Made by a program: the position numbers and the translations under genes
Notes under the pieces: generated by a model
Databases searched by the model: none
Told to the model about the DNA's origin: nothing
The model's input: the letters and a program-made list of their open reading frames with translations, nothing else
Part shown: one piece after another, positions 8,771 to 16,457 of the stretch
Position numbering within the stretch: position 1 is the stretch's first letter
Layout of the letters: each line of letters begins with the position of its first letter
From: Pseudomonadales bacterium
GTDB lineage: Bacteria; Pseudomonadota; Gammaproteobacteria; Pseudomonadales; Pseudohongiellaceae
Assembly: GCA_024234325.1 (NCBI GenBank)
Contig: JACKOJ010000001.1
Coordinates: 310,001 to 374,000, forward strand
Length of the DNA stretch: 64,000 nucleotides
Direction of reading: 5' to 3'

Positions 8771-9403
8771 ATGAGTGACGATCTTCTTGCAGGTTATCAG
8801 CGTTTCAAGAGCGGCTACTTTGCTGAAAACCGCGACAAGCTGCGCGAGCTCGCAGAGGAACAGAAACCCAGCCATGTGCTGATCACCTGCTGCGATTCGC
8901 GCATGGAACCTGCGTTGATTTTCGACACCGAGCCGGGCGATCTGTTTGTGATCCGCAACGTGGCCAACCTGGTTCCTCCCTATGAGATCGAGGGCTCCTA
9001 CCACGGCACCAGCGCCGCCCTGGAGTTCGCCATCACCGTGCTGGAAGTGCCGGAAATCATCGTGCTCGGGCACACCCGCTGCGGTGGCATCCGTTCGCTG
9101 GTCCTCAACTCCAAGAAAATGAACCAGGATTCCTTCATCGCCCGCTGGATGTCCATCGTGGCGCCCGTGGCCGACCTGGCAGACCCGCACCGCCTGCACG
9201 ACCACGCCACCTTCAATTACTGCGAGCAGGCCGCCATCGGCTTCTCGCTGCGCAACCTCATGACCTTCCCCTTCATCAAGGAGCGGGTCGAGGCAGGCAC
9301 CCTGACCCTGAAGGGCTGGCACTACAACATCACCACCGGGTCGCTGAAACAGATTCACGACCAGAACACCATCTCCACCATTGTGGAGGAGGCACAGGAC
9401 TAG
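8771..9403 (+). CDS. Beta-class carbonic anhydrase
   Basis: 210 residues, the standard size. Zinc-site residues are visible: Cys40-Cys-Asp42-Ser-Arg44 (motif CxDSR) and His101-x-x-Cys104 (GHTRCGG). Cys40, His101 and Cys104 are the ligands expected from the family, with the Asp42/Arg44 dyad. The enzyme interconverts carbon dioxide and bicarbonate in the cytoplasm, and bicarbonate feeds carboxylases such as the pyruvate carboxylase encoded at 41-45 kb (a link of pathway, not of operon). AGGAACAGG precedes the start. The stop overlaps by three bases the stop of the convergent ABC exporter. Confidence 0.95.
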   Translation: MSDDLLAGYQRFKSGYFAENRDKLRELAEEQKPSHVLITCCDSRMEPALIFDTEPGDLFVIRNVANLVPPYEIEGSYHGTSAALEFAITVLEVPEIIVLGHTRCGGIRSLVLNSKKMNQDSFIARWMSIVAPVADLADPHRLHDHATFNYCEQAAIGFSLRNLMTFPFIKERVEAGTLTLKGWHYNITTGSLKQIHDQNTISTIVEEAQD

Positions 9404-11508
9404 CCTCCGGCCTCCCGGGGCACCTCCGTCACCCGTCCCTCGTGACACTGCAGCACACGGGACGCAATGCGCAGCGGTGCGGCGCGGTGGGTAATCATGA
9501 CCGTTGTGATGCCCAGAGCCCGTACCGATTGCAGCACCTGGTTTTCAACCGCCTGATCCAGATTCGCTGTCGCCTCATCCAGCAGAAGCAGGCTCGCCCG
9601 TGCATAGAACGCACGCGCCAGCAGAATGCGCTGCGCCTGCCCGGCAGACAGCATGGAACCCATGTCGCCCACCAGCGAGTGATACCCCATCGGCAGGGAC
9701 TGAATGAAGTTCTGTATTCCTGCCATCGCGGCTGCCTGCTGCAGCCGGAGCTCATCAACCTCGTCGTCATACAGGGTGATGTTGTCCCTGAGCGTGCCGG
9801 AGAGAAGCTGATCGCTTTGCAGGACACCGGCACACTGGTGCCGATGGCGCCGCAGCCGTTCGGCATGCAAGGATTCCCCGTTGACAAGCAACTCTCCGCT
9901 ACTCGGCTGCAACAGACCTGCCAGCAGCTTCAGCAGCGTCGATTTTCCTGAACCCGATGCTCCGGTAATGGCAATGATCTCTCCAGTGGCGATATGCAGG
10001 CTCACCTCCTGCAGCACCGGACGCGGATCGCCCGCGTAGCAATAGCCGACCCCCACCAGCGACAACTCGCATATCCGCCCTTCGGCCGGCGTCACATGAA
10101 AGTCCGTGAATTCGGCCGGGGCACAGGTTATGTCCGATATCCGCTCAAGCTGCAAGCTCATCATCCGCATCTGCACCAGTCTGTCGATCAGGGAACTGAC
10201 GGACGCGGAAAACTGGGAGCGCAGGGCAAGAAACGCGCTCATGAACCCCAGTGTCATCTGCCCGGCCAGCACGGCACGAGCCGCAAGGGTCACCACCAGA
10301 ATGTGTTCGAGTGCTGCAATCACGCCATAGGCCGCCTCCACGCGCAGGGTGAGCCGACGCAGTTGCACACCTGCATTCACCTGCTCTGCCAACTGGTGAC
10401 GCCAGTGCCGGATACGCGGCAGCTCGCGGCAACAGAATTTCAGCATCTCGATGCCTCGTAGACTCTCCATGAAGGTACTGTTCGCCTTTGCCTCCGCAAC
10501 CATGATCTGTTCCGTGCGCGCCCGCATGGGGGCCACGACGCCCAGCTTCAGCGTCATGGACAGGACGACAAACACCGTGACAATCAGGGCCAGACGGGCA
10601 TCGAACACAAACAGCACCAGCAGGGTCAGCGACGCCATCAGGCCATCCAGCACGGCCGTGATCAGATCCTCGCTCAGCAATTGCCGAATCTCCTGCACAC
10701 CGGCAAAACGGGACACGAGATCACCGACATGCCGTTTCAGGAAAAAATCCACCGGCAGTTTCATCAGATGTGTCATGACATTGCCGGCCATCTGAAACCC
10801 CAGAAGACTGGCAAAGGCCATCTGTACCGTGCCGCGCAGAAAACTCATGCCGACACGGCTGAGCATGAGCAGTCCGAAACCCGTGCTGAGCACCGTCAGC
10901 AGATCCACGTCCGCCTTGGTGATACTTTCATCGATAACCAGTTGCAGATAGAACGCCGCGCCGATGCCTACGAGCTGAATCAGCAAGGACAGGACAAAGA
11001 GTTGCAGCAGGCTGGCATAGAACCCGGGAAACACGGCAAACAGCTCGCGCAGGCGCGAACGGCGCTGCCGTGTCTGCACACAAAACGCCTTGCCGGGTAC
11101 GCTCTCAATGGCAACGCCGGTGAAGTGGCGACCCAGCTCTGCCAGGGTAAGGCGATGTTCTCCCGTCGCGGGGTCGTGCACCCGCGCGTGGCGACGACCG
11201 AGCTCGCGCAGCACCACGAAATGATCCAGATCCCAATGCAGAATGGCGGGCGTGCGTATCTGCCGGATCTCCTCCATGTCCACCCGCAGCGCGCGGGACT
11301 GCAGATGCAGGGCATCCGCCACCTGCAGCAGTTGTCCCAGCGTTGCTCCCCGACTGGAGACCGGGTGTTCATGGCGCAGCGTGTTGAGATCCACGCGGTG
11401 TCCGTAATACGCCGCGACCATGGCCAGACAGGCAAGTCCGCACTCGGTTTTCTCCGCCTGCAGAATGACAGGAAGTTTGCGCGACGTCTGCGGGAAGCTC
11501 AGCCCCAT
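9400..11508 (-). CDS. Peptidase-containing (C39) ABC exporter, bacteriocin type
   Basis: 702 residues in three parts. Residues 1-135 are a C39 cysteine peptidase with Gln17, Cys23 (EKTECGLACLAM), His96 (HWDLDHFVVL) and Asp112, all catalytic positions intact. Residues about 160-440 are a six-helix ABC membrane domain. The C-terminal nucleotide-binding domain has Walker A GASGSGKST, a variant signature LSAGQ and Walker B LLLLDEA. Such transporters (CvaB, RaxB) remove a double-glycine leader from a peptide and export it together with an HlyD adaptor. The start at 11508 has AGGAGG upstream and overlaps the hlyD-like gene by 10 bases. No standard double-glycine precursor gene is adjacent. Confidence 0.95.
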   Translation of the reverse strand: MGLSFPQTSRKLPVILQAEKTECGLACLAMVAAYYGHRVDLNTLRHEHPVSSRGATLGQLLQVADALHLQSRALRVDMEEIRQIRTPAILHWDLDHFVVLRELGRRHARVHDPATGEHRLTLAELGRHFTGVAIESVPGKAFCVQTRQRRSRLRELFAVFPGFYASLLQLFVLSLLIQLVGIGAAFYLQLVIDESITKADVDLLTVLSTGFGLLMLSRVGMSFLRGTVQMAFASLLGFQMAGNVMTHLMKLPVDFFLKRHVGDLVSRFAGVQEIRQLLSEDLITAVLDGLMASLTLLVLFVFDARLALIVTVFVVLSMTLKLGVVAPMRARTEQIMVAEAKANSTFMESLRGIEMLKFCCRELPRIRHWRHQLAEQVNAGVQLRRLTLRVEAAYGVIAALEHILVVTLAARAVLAGQMTLGFMSAFLALRSQFSASVSSLIDRLVQMRMMSLQLERISDITCAPAEFTDFHVTPAEGRICELSLVGVGYCYAGDPRPVLQEVSLHIATGEIIAITGASGSGKSTLLKLLAGLLQPSSGELLVNGESLHAERLRRHRHQCAGVLQSDQLLSGTLRDNITLYDDEVDELRLQQAAAMAGIQNFIQSLPMGYHSLVGDMGSMLSAGQAQRILLARAFYARASLLLLDEATANLDQAVENQVLQSVRALGITTVMITHRAAPLRIASRVLQCHEGRVTEVPREAGG

Positions 11509-12746
11509 AGCCGCCCTCCTATGGTTCTCAGCGGCGCGCTGATACGCTCGAACAGGGTCTGCCTGCCGGTAATGACATGGGCGGTGAACTGCATGCCGGC
11601 GCGCAGTTGTATCTGCTGCGTACCCTCGCGGGGAAGGGGCTGTGCCCGTACCAGATACACGGTTTCCTGCAGATCCACCGGCAAGAGATGCTCGCGCGGG
11701 TCCATCGCTGTGTCTGCCAGACGCAGAAGACGGGCTGGAAAATAGCCGTAACGACGCGACGGGAAGGCGTCGAGCGCAAGCAGAACCGTCTGCCCCTGGG
11801 CAAGTTCTCCCAGCGCCCGGGAGGGTACGTACAGCCGGGCTTCCAGCACGCTGCCCTCGGGCAGAATATCGAGAAAGGGAATACGGATATCCACCGTCGC
11901 TCCCTGCGCCGACAGCAGATTGTTGACGACACCGCCCACGGGCGCCATCAGACTGAACTCACCGCGGCGGAAAAGCGCTCGCTCACGCGCGTGCAGACGT
12001 GCCACCGCATCGGCCACTTCCAGCAGTTCACGATCCCTTTGCACCGGCAGCCGCCTGAGCTCATGGGTGATGGCCGTCAGAGTGGCTTCCCGTTCGGCTA
12101 TTTCCTGCTGTACTGACACGACACTCTGCTCAAGCAGAAAGACAGCGTCGAGGGCCTGATCCCTCACTGCATCCGCCACACTCCCCCTTGCCTGCATGAC
12201 GGTCTGCCGCTCCAGCGTCCGATTGGCCAGCGCCAGACGTCGAAGGAGCAACTGCCGTTGCGAATCCAGCAGCGCCCGCTCCCTGTCGCCCGCCTGTCGC
12301 CGCTCCTCAAGCGCCTGCTGCCTCAGCGCCGCGTCATGGCGGATCAGGGCATCGCGGCGCTGCTGCCTCTGCAGCTCATCCCGCACCTGCTGCCGCTCTT
12401 CTTCGATGTCGGGCTCGCCGCTGGCGTTAAATACCGTGTGACGAATGGTTGCCAGTTGCTGGCCTTCCCGAACCCGCTGGCCTTCGCGAACGTATACCCG
12501 CGACACCGTTCCCGGAGAAGGGCTTAACACCTTCAATGCCCCCTGAGAGGGAATAAGATGCCCACGCACCACCACTGTCTGATTGATCGGCACACGCAGC
12601 ACAAACCACAGGACGACCGTGATTACCACCAGCGCGACACCGCTCCATACCAGCAGCGCAGGAGCGTGCAGGGAAAGTGTCACGCCCAGCCGGTTGCCCG
12701 CCTGCCGCTGCAATACTTCGGCACGAAACAGGGGGGAGGCCTTCAT
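11499..12746 (-). CDS. HlyD family adaptor of the C39 ABC exporter
   Basis: 415 residues from the ATG at 12746: one N-terminal membrane anchor (LLVWSGVALVVITVVLWFVL), a lipoyl-like beta segment, a long coiled-coil hairpin rich in Arg, Gln and Glu (about 110-290), then the beta-barrel part. It joins the inner-membrane exporter to an outer membrane channel, which is not encoded next to it. The frame stays open to 12911, but a strong promoter at 12846-12874 lies inside that extension, so upstream starts cannot be used by that transcript. The start at 12746 has GGGGGGATCGG before it and overlaps the stop of a 19-codon ORF. Met at 12770 is an alternative. Confidence 0.9.
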   Translation of the reverse strand: MKASPLFRAEVLQRQAGNRLGVTLSLHAPALLVWSGVALVVITVVLWFVLRVPINQTVVVRGHLIPSQGALKVLSPSPGTVSRVYVREGQRVREGQQLATIRHTVFNASGEPDIEEERQQVRDELQRQQRRDALIRHDAALRQQALEERRQAGDRERALLDSQRQLLLRRLALANRTLERQTVMQARGSVADAVRDQALDAVFLLEQSVVSVQQEIAEREATLTAITHELRRLPVQRDRELLEVADAVARLHARERALFRRGEFSLMAPVGGVVNNLLSAQGATVDIRIPFLDILPEGSVLEARLYVPSRALGELAQGQTVLLALDAFPSRRYGYFPARLLRLADTAMDPREHLLPVDLQETVYLVRAQPLPREGTQQIQLRAGMQFTAHVITGRQTLFERISAPLRTIGGRLWG

Positions 12747-12802
12747 CCGATCCCCCCGCCCGCTGTCCATTGTGTGCCGAGCAGTCCGTTGCCCGCATTC
12801 AT
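12743..12802 (-). CDS. Candidate 19-residue micro-ORF in the leader of the exporter operon
   Basis: The ORF encodes MNAGNGLLGTQWTAGGGIG. It starts about 37 bases after the predicted transcription start and has an excellent ribosome binding site (GGGAG, eight bases before ATG). Its TGA overlaps the adaptor ATG (ATGA). It is the only translated-looking element between promoter and exporter. It could be a leader peptide that couples translation, or a very short Gly-rich product. It has no classical double-glycine leader of about 15-25 residues, so the exporter need not act on it. It is too short for composition to prove coding. Confidence 0.4.
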   Translation of the reverse strand: MNAGNGLLGTQWTAGGGIG

Positions 12803-12845
12803 CCCTTATCTCCCGCCCTGAGCAAGGAAGCGACAGGGCCTTTTG

Positions 12846-12874
12846 ACTATAGGAACGAAGTTCGGGAGCGTCAA
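12846..12874 (-). promoter_or_regulatory. Near-consensus sigma-70 promoter of the exporter operon
   Basis: On the minus strand TTGACG (12874-12869) and TATAGT (12851-12846) are separated by exactly 17 bases. Each hexamer differs from consensus at one position. Transcription should start near 12839, giving a leader of about 37 bases to the micro-ORF and about 92 bases to the adaptor. It also settles that the longest open frame to 12911 is not the adaptor start. Confidence 0.75.
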
Positions 12875-12928
12875 ACCGCCCCCCGCACACACTTGAAGCC
12901 TGGCGCCGCATTCCGCTAGGCTAGGGCC

Positions 12929-13513
12929 ATGAGTCACTCTCTGACACGTCTGCTCGAACAGGTTCGCAACTGCCGCCTGTGCGCCGAGCACCTGCCCCTG
13001 GGCCCGCGCCCCGTCGTGCGTGCCCTGCCCTCGGCACGCCTGATGATCATTGGCCAGGCGCCCGGCACCAAAGTCCATGCCAGTGGCATACCCTGGGACG
13101 ATGCCAGTGGCAAACGCCTGCGGGACTGGCTGCAGATGGACAAGGAGGTGTTCTACGATGAGAGTCGCGTTGCCATCATGCCGATGGGATTCTGTTACCC
13201 GGGCAAGGGCCGCTCCGGTGATCTTCCGCCGCGTCCGGAATGTGCTCCGCAGTGGCATGCGGCGCTGATGTCTGAACTGCCACAGCTCTCGCTGGTGCTG
13301 CTGATCGGGCAGTATGCGCAGCGCTATTATCTGCCGCAGAAGCCCGCGTCACTGACGGAGACAGTACAGCAATGGCGGGAGGCTGGCCCCCGCTACTTCC
13401 CATTGCCCCACCCCTCGCCACGCAATCAGTTGTGGCTGAAACGGAACGCCTGGTTTGAATCGGAGGTGTTGCCCGCGCTGCGGGCAAGAGTGAACGACTG
13501 CCTGCAGCGCTGA
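12929..13513 (+). CDS. Uracil-DNA glycosylase superfamily protein (COG1573-like)
   Basis: 194 residues. The N-terminal CRLCAEHLPLGPRPV and the following LMIIGQAPGTKVHASGIPWDD contain the GQAPG active-site loop of the uracil-DNA glycosylase fold, and FPLPHPSPRNQLW gives the second catalytic loop (HPSPRN). Such proteins remove uracil or act on related damaged bases; this branch is less studied than Ung, and an Fe-S cluster-binding Cys set is not complete here (CRLC only). It is divergent from the exporter operon, with a short leader after the purine-poor CTAGGCTAGGGCC. The 10-base gap to the convergent downstream gene leaves no room for a terminator. Confidence 0.85.
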   Translation: MSHSLTRLLEQVRNCRLCAEHLPLGPRPVVRALPSARLMIIGQAPGTKVHASGIPWDDASGKRLRDWLQMDKEVFYDESRVAIMPMGFCYPGKGRSGDLPPRPECAPQWHAALMSELPQLSLVLLIGQYAQRYYLPQKPASLTETVQQWREAGPRYFPLPHPSPRNQLWLKRNAWFESEVLPALRARVNDCLQR

Positions 13514-13523
13514 GCGGAGGAAC

Positions 13524-14021
13524 TCAGTTCCAGATATTGCGGGCCTTGAGTTCGATATTGGACATGGGCCGGTCACCCGACTCCACATGGATAGTGAAGG
13601 TATCGCCGCTCTTGGTGTAGCCCAGTGAGCGCATGCCGCCCTCGCTCACGGCGCGGAAGTGCACGTGATTGTCACCAATGGTCTCCAGCTCCATCTTCTG
13701 GGGCGAGGGAGTGCGCGGCACAAAGCCGGGATTGAACTGCTGAATGTGCAATACCAGCGAGCCGTCCACCTCTTCGATGGTGATCATCTCGAACATACCG
13801 GTTTTCCCGCCCCCGGTGGAACGCACCATGGCGGCAATAGAGCCACCTTCGGCCTTGATCCAGTTTTCTTCCAGTTGGTTCTGCCCCAGCGCTCCGGCAT
13901 AGTTGCCGGTCATCCAGGCCAGATCATCAATGCTTGCTGCCGGGCCGGCAGCGAAACTGAATGACGAGCATAGTGTCAAAACCGCGGCATACAGGGGCAT
14001 TGCTGTTATTCTTTTGCGCAT
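13524..14021 (-). CDS. Secreted DUF6265-like protein
   Basis: 165 residues from ATG 14021, chosen because GGAGATCAGT precedes it and a Sec signal peptide (MRKRITAMPLYAAVLTLCSS, cleavage near SFAA) begins there. The longer frame to 14087 adds 22 residues without a ribosome binding site. The mature part starts IDDLAWMTGNYAG and contains LEENWIKAEGGSIAAMVRS and a run of beta strands ending FTIHVESGDRP. This is the lipocalin-like pattern I associate with DUF6265. The function of the family is unknown; a periplasmic ligand-binding role is only a guess. It is convergent with the glycosylase gene. Confidence 0.75.
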   Translation of the reverse strand: MRKRITAMPLYAAVLTLCSSFSFAAGPAASIDDLAWMTGNYAGALGQNQLEENWIKAEGGSIAAMVRSTGGGKTGMFEMITIEEVDGSLVLHIQQFNPGFVPRTPSPQKMELETIGDNHVHFRAVSEGGMRSLGYTKSGDTFTIHVESGDRPMSNIELKARNIWN

Positions 14022-14134
14022 ACTGATCTCCACGAGAGATTGATTGGGAAAGTCGGGGGTCTGCGGGGAGCATATCACCGCTTTCATGCGGTATCATCCC
14101 CTCCATTGTTCACCCTCAACAGCAGGAAACGCCT

Positions 14135-15154
14135 ATGAACTATCGTTATGTTGGCACCAGCGGACTCCGGGTTTCCCCCATCTGCATGGGCACCATGAGC
14201 TTCGGCACCTGGAGCGACGAGAAAGAGTCCTTCCGCATCCTCGACACCGCTTACGAGCGCGGCATCAATTTCTACGACACCGCCGAAGTCTACCCCGTGC
14301 CCCCAACCGCAGACATGGCGGGAACCACCGAGACCATCTTCGGCAAATGGCTGAAGAAAAAGAATCGCGATTCCCTGATCATTGCCACCAAGGTGGCCGG
14401 CGCGGCCTCGGGCTGGTTCGTGCCGCCGATCCGCAGCGGGCTTACCGCCATAGACCGCCACCACATTGAACGCGCCGTGGAAGGCAGCCTGCGCCGCATG
14501 GGCATCGACTACATCGATCTGTATCAGGTGCACTGGCCGGACACCGTCGTGCCTATCGCCGAATCTATGGCGGCGCTGGATCGTCTGGTGGAATCCGGAA
14601 AGGTGCGTTACATCGGCACCTCCAATGAGAACGCCTACGGACTGACCAAGGCAAACACCATCGCGGAGTACGAGGGCTATGCCCGCTTCCAGTCCATTCA
14701 GAACAATTTCTCGCTGCTGAACCGCCGCTTCCTCGACGAACTGGCGCTGGTGTGCCGCCGTGAGAAGGTTTCCCTGCTGCCCTACTCGCCCATCGGCGGC
14801 GGGATGCTCAGCGGCAAGTACAACCAGGGCGAGATCCCGGCCCGCAGCCGCTTCGGGGAATACCGTGCACTGCCGACTGCGCGTCAGCGCGCCATGGCCG
14901 ACCGCTTCCTCAATGAGCGCACCCTCAGCTCCACGGCACGCTATATCGACATCGCAAAAAGTGCCGGGATGAGCCCAACGACGCTGGCCACCGCCTGGAG
15001 CATGAACTTCGACTTTGTCGCGTCCACCATCATCGGGGCACGGGATGCTTCACAACTGGATGATTCGCTGGCGGCGCTGGACGTCACCCTGTCCGACGAG
15101 GTGCTCAAGGCCTGTGACGAGGTACACCGGGACATCCTGTACCCGATGGGCTGA
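14135..15154 (+). CDS. Aldo/keto reductase, Tas-like
   Basis: 339 residues with a (beta/alpha)8 barrel. Catalytic residues are visible in DTAEVYPVPPTADM (Asp, Tyr), ATKVAG (Lys) and DLYQVHWPDT (His), and the NADP-binding end holds STIIGARDASQLDDSL. The insert 'AEVYPVPP...TETIFGKWL' is close to E. coli Tas, an NADPH-dependent reductase of unknown natural substrate. Start at 14135 with CAGGAAACGCCT upstream. The gene stands alone, divergent from the DUF6265 gene and convergent with marC. Substrate unknown. Confidence 0.9.
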   Translation: MNYRYVGTSGLRVSPICMGTMSFGTWSDEKESFRILDTAYERGINFYDTAEVYPVPPTADMAGTTETIFGKWLKKKNRDSLIIATKVAGAASGWFVPPIRSGLTAIDRHHIERAVEGSLRRMGIDYIDLYQVHWPDTVVPIAESMAALDRLVESGKVRYIGTSNENAYGLTKANTIAEYEGYARFQSIQNNFSLLNRRFLDELALVCRREKVSLLPYSPIGGGMLSGKYNQGEIPARSRFGEYRALPTARQRAMADRFLNERTLSSTARYIDIAKSAGMSPTTLATAWSMNFDFVASTIIGARDASQLDDSLAALDVTLSDEVLKACDEVHRDILYPMG

Positions 15155-15165
15155 GTTGATGGTGC

Positions 15166-15196
15166 GGTGCGCGTCTGCCTGAATCCGGCGCGCACC
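15166..15196. terminator. Stem-loop between convergent genes (possible terminator)
   Basis: GGTGCGCG at 15166-15173 pairs perfectly with CGCGCACC at 15189-15196 (loop of 15) in the 46-base gap between the convergent aldo/keto reductase and marC genes. There is no T-run on either side, so intrinsic termination is uncertain. Confidence 0.35.
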
Positions 15197-15200
15197 CTGC

Positions 15201-15803
15201 TCAGGCAAGCCCCAGGAAGTCACGAATCCCGGTAAACATGATCTGTGCGGACAGCGCCGCCAGAATGATGCCGGTGATCTTGGAGACGATCGACAGGCCC
15301 TGCTTGCCGATGAACTGCTCAATGAAATTGGAGAAGTACAGCATCATGCCGATCGCCAGCACCGAACAGGTCATGGCGGAACTCTCCAGCACAAACTCCC
15401 CCACGCTGTCGTTGTCCGCTGCCATCACCAGCAGCACACCGATGGTGGCAGGACCGACGGTAATCGGCAGCGCCAGTGGCACCACCGCCAGTTCGGACAA
15501 TCGATAGTCGGCCAGTTTCTGGCTTTCCTTGGCGCCGTTTACCAGCCCCACGGCAGACATGAACAGCAGGGCACCAGCCCCGATGCGGAAGGCATCGAGC
15601 GTGACACCGAAGATGGCAAAGATATACTTTCCGAAATACATCAGCACCAGGCTGATCACGAGCACCGAGAAAGTAACCCGTACGGCCAGGTGGCGTTTTT
15701 CTTCCAGGCTCGCCTCATGGGTCACCGTCAGAAACACCGACAGGACGAAGAAGGGCGTCATCACAAAATACATCTTGAGAAAAGTGGCAACGAAGAAATC
15801 CAT
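15201..15803 (-). CDS. MarC family integral membrane protein
   Basis: 200 residues, six hydrophobic segments. The segment VVPLALPITVGPATIGVLLVM matches the conserved core of MarC/YchE/YhgN proteins, with the early MYFVMTPFFVLSVFLTV and late GLSIVSKITGIILAALSAQ. Its role is unknown; the old multiple antibiotic resistance label is not supported by later work. The start at 15803 is chosen over the frame to 15848 because GGGAGCACC sits just before it and membrane helix 1 follows directly. It is divergent from the thioesterase gene. Confidence 0.9.
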   Translation of the reverse strand: MDFFVATFLKMYFVMTPFFVLSVFLTVTHEASLEEKRHLAVRVTFSVLVISLVLMYFGKYIFAIFGVTLDAFRIGAGALLFMSAVGLVNGAKESQKLADYRLSELAVVPLALPITVGPATIGVLLVMAADNDSVGEFVLESSAMTCSVLAIGMMLYFSNFIEQFIGKQGLSIVSKITGIILAALSAQIMFTGIRDFLGLA

Positions 15804-15901
15804 GGTGCTCCCGCTGTAATATTTCCGGCATGGCGTGCATAGTAGCACTGCCGGGGTCCCGATGGACCGCTTTTCATCTTAAGCCCCCACAGGAGCCTGC
15901 C

Positions 15902-16333
15902 ATGACCATCTGGACCCGCCCGACAGACCTAGCCCTCATGAATGAACATCTGCGCGCCACGGCGGCGCAGAGTCTGGGGATCGAGATCACCGAAATCGGC
16001 AATGACTTTATGCGGGGCCGCATGCCGGTTGACGCCCGCACGGTGCAACCCCAGGGCATTGTCCACGGCGGCGCCTCCGTTCTGCTGGCAGAAACCCTGG
16101 GCAGCATCGCCGCCAACTACTGCCTGCGGGAGCCGGGGCAGCATGCGGTAGGCCTGGAGATCAACGCCAATCATCTGCGCGCAGTGGCATCCGGCTGGGT
16201 CACGGGCACGGCACGCCCCATCCATCTCGGCGGCAGCACCCAGGTGTGGGAAATCCGGATGGAGGACGACAGCGGCAGGCCCACCTGCGTTTCCCGACTC
16301 ACCATGGCCGTCATCCAGCCGCGGGCGCAGTAA
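15902..16333 (+). CDS. Hotdog-fold acyl-CoA thioesterase (YdiI/PaaI-like)
   Basis: 143 residues from ATG 15902 with AGGAGCC upstream. The frame is open further, to 15830, but that part lacks family similarity. The motif VQPQGIVHGGASVLLAET carries the catalytic-site HGG and Glu of the YdiI/MenI branch of hotdog thioesterases, and GLEINANHLRAV is the usual second strand. Activity would be hydrolysis of a thioester such as an aromatic or medium-chain acyl-CoA. Whether it serves menaquinone synthesis cannot be said because no men genes are in view. Confidence 0.88.
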   Translation: MTIWTRPTDLALMNEHLRATAAQSLGIEITEIGNDFMRGRMPVDARTVQPQGIVHGGASVLLAETLGSIAANYCLREPGQHAVGLEINANHLRAVASGWVTGTARPIHLGGSTQVWEIRMEDDSGRPTCVSRLTMAVIQPRAQ

Positions 16334-16457
16334 CGGCCACAGCAACTTGACGGGCCTGGAAACCCTGCACGATGATACCCGAACAGCGGGCATTGGTGAT
16401 TCTCATGCCTGCGGCGCGACCGCCAGACCACTCAAGCAATAACAAGGAGCACCGCCC

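Noticed and set aside
7655..9448. 597-codon minus-strand frame across the sugar dehydrogenase and carbonic anhydrase genes
   Set aside because: Both plus-strand genes have complete catalytic motifs; the antisense frame is a third-position GC artefact.
12747..12911. Upstream extension of the HlyD adaptor, with an N-terminal 'CGG' that could look like a double-glycine site
   Set aside because: The extension contains the promoter for the operon, so it cannot be translated from that transcript, and it lacks any leader-peptide pattern.
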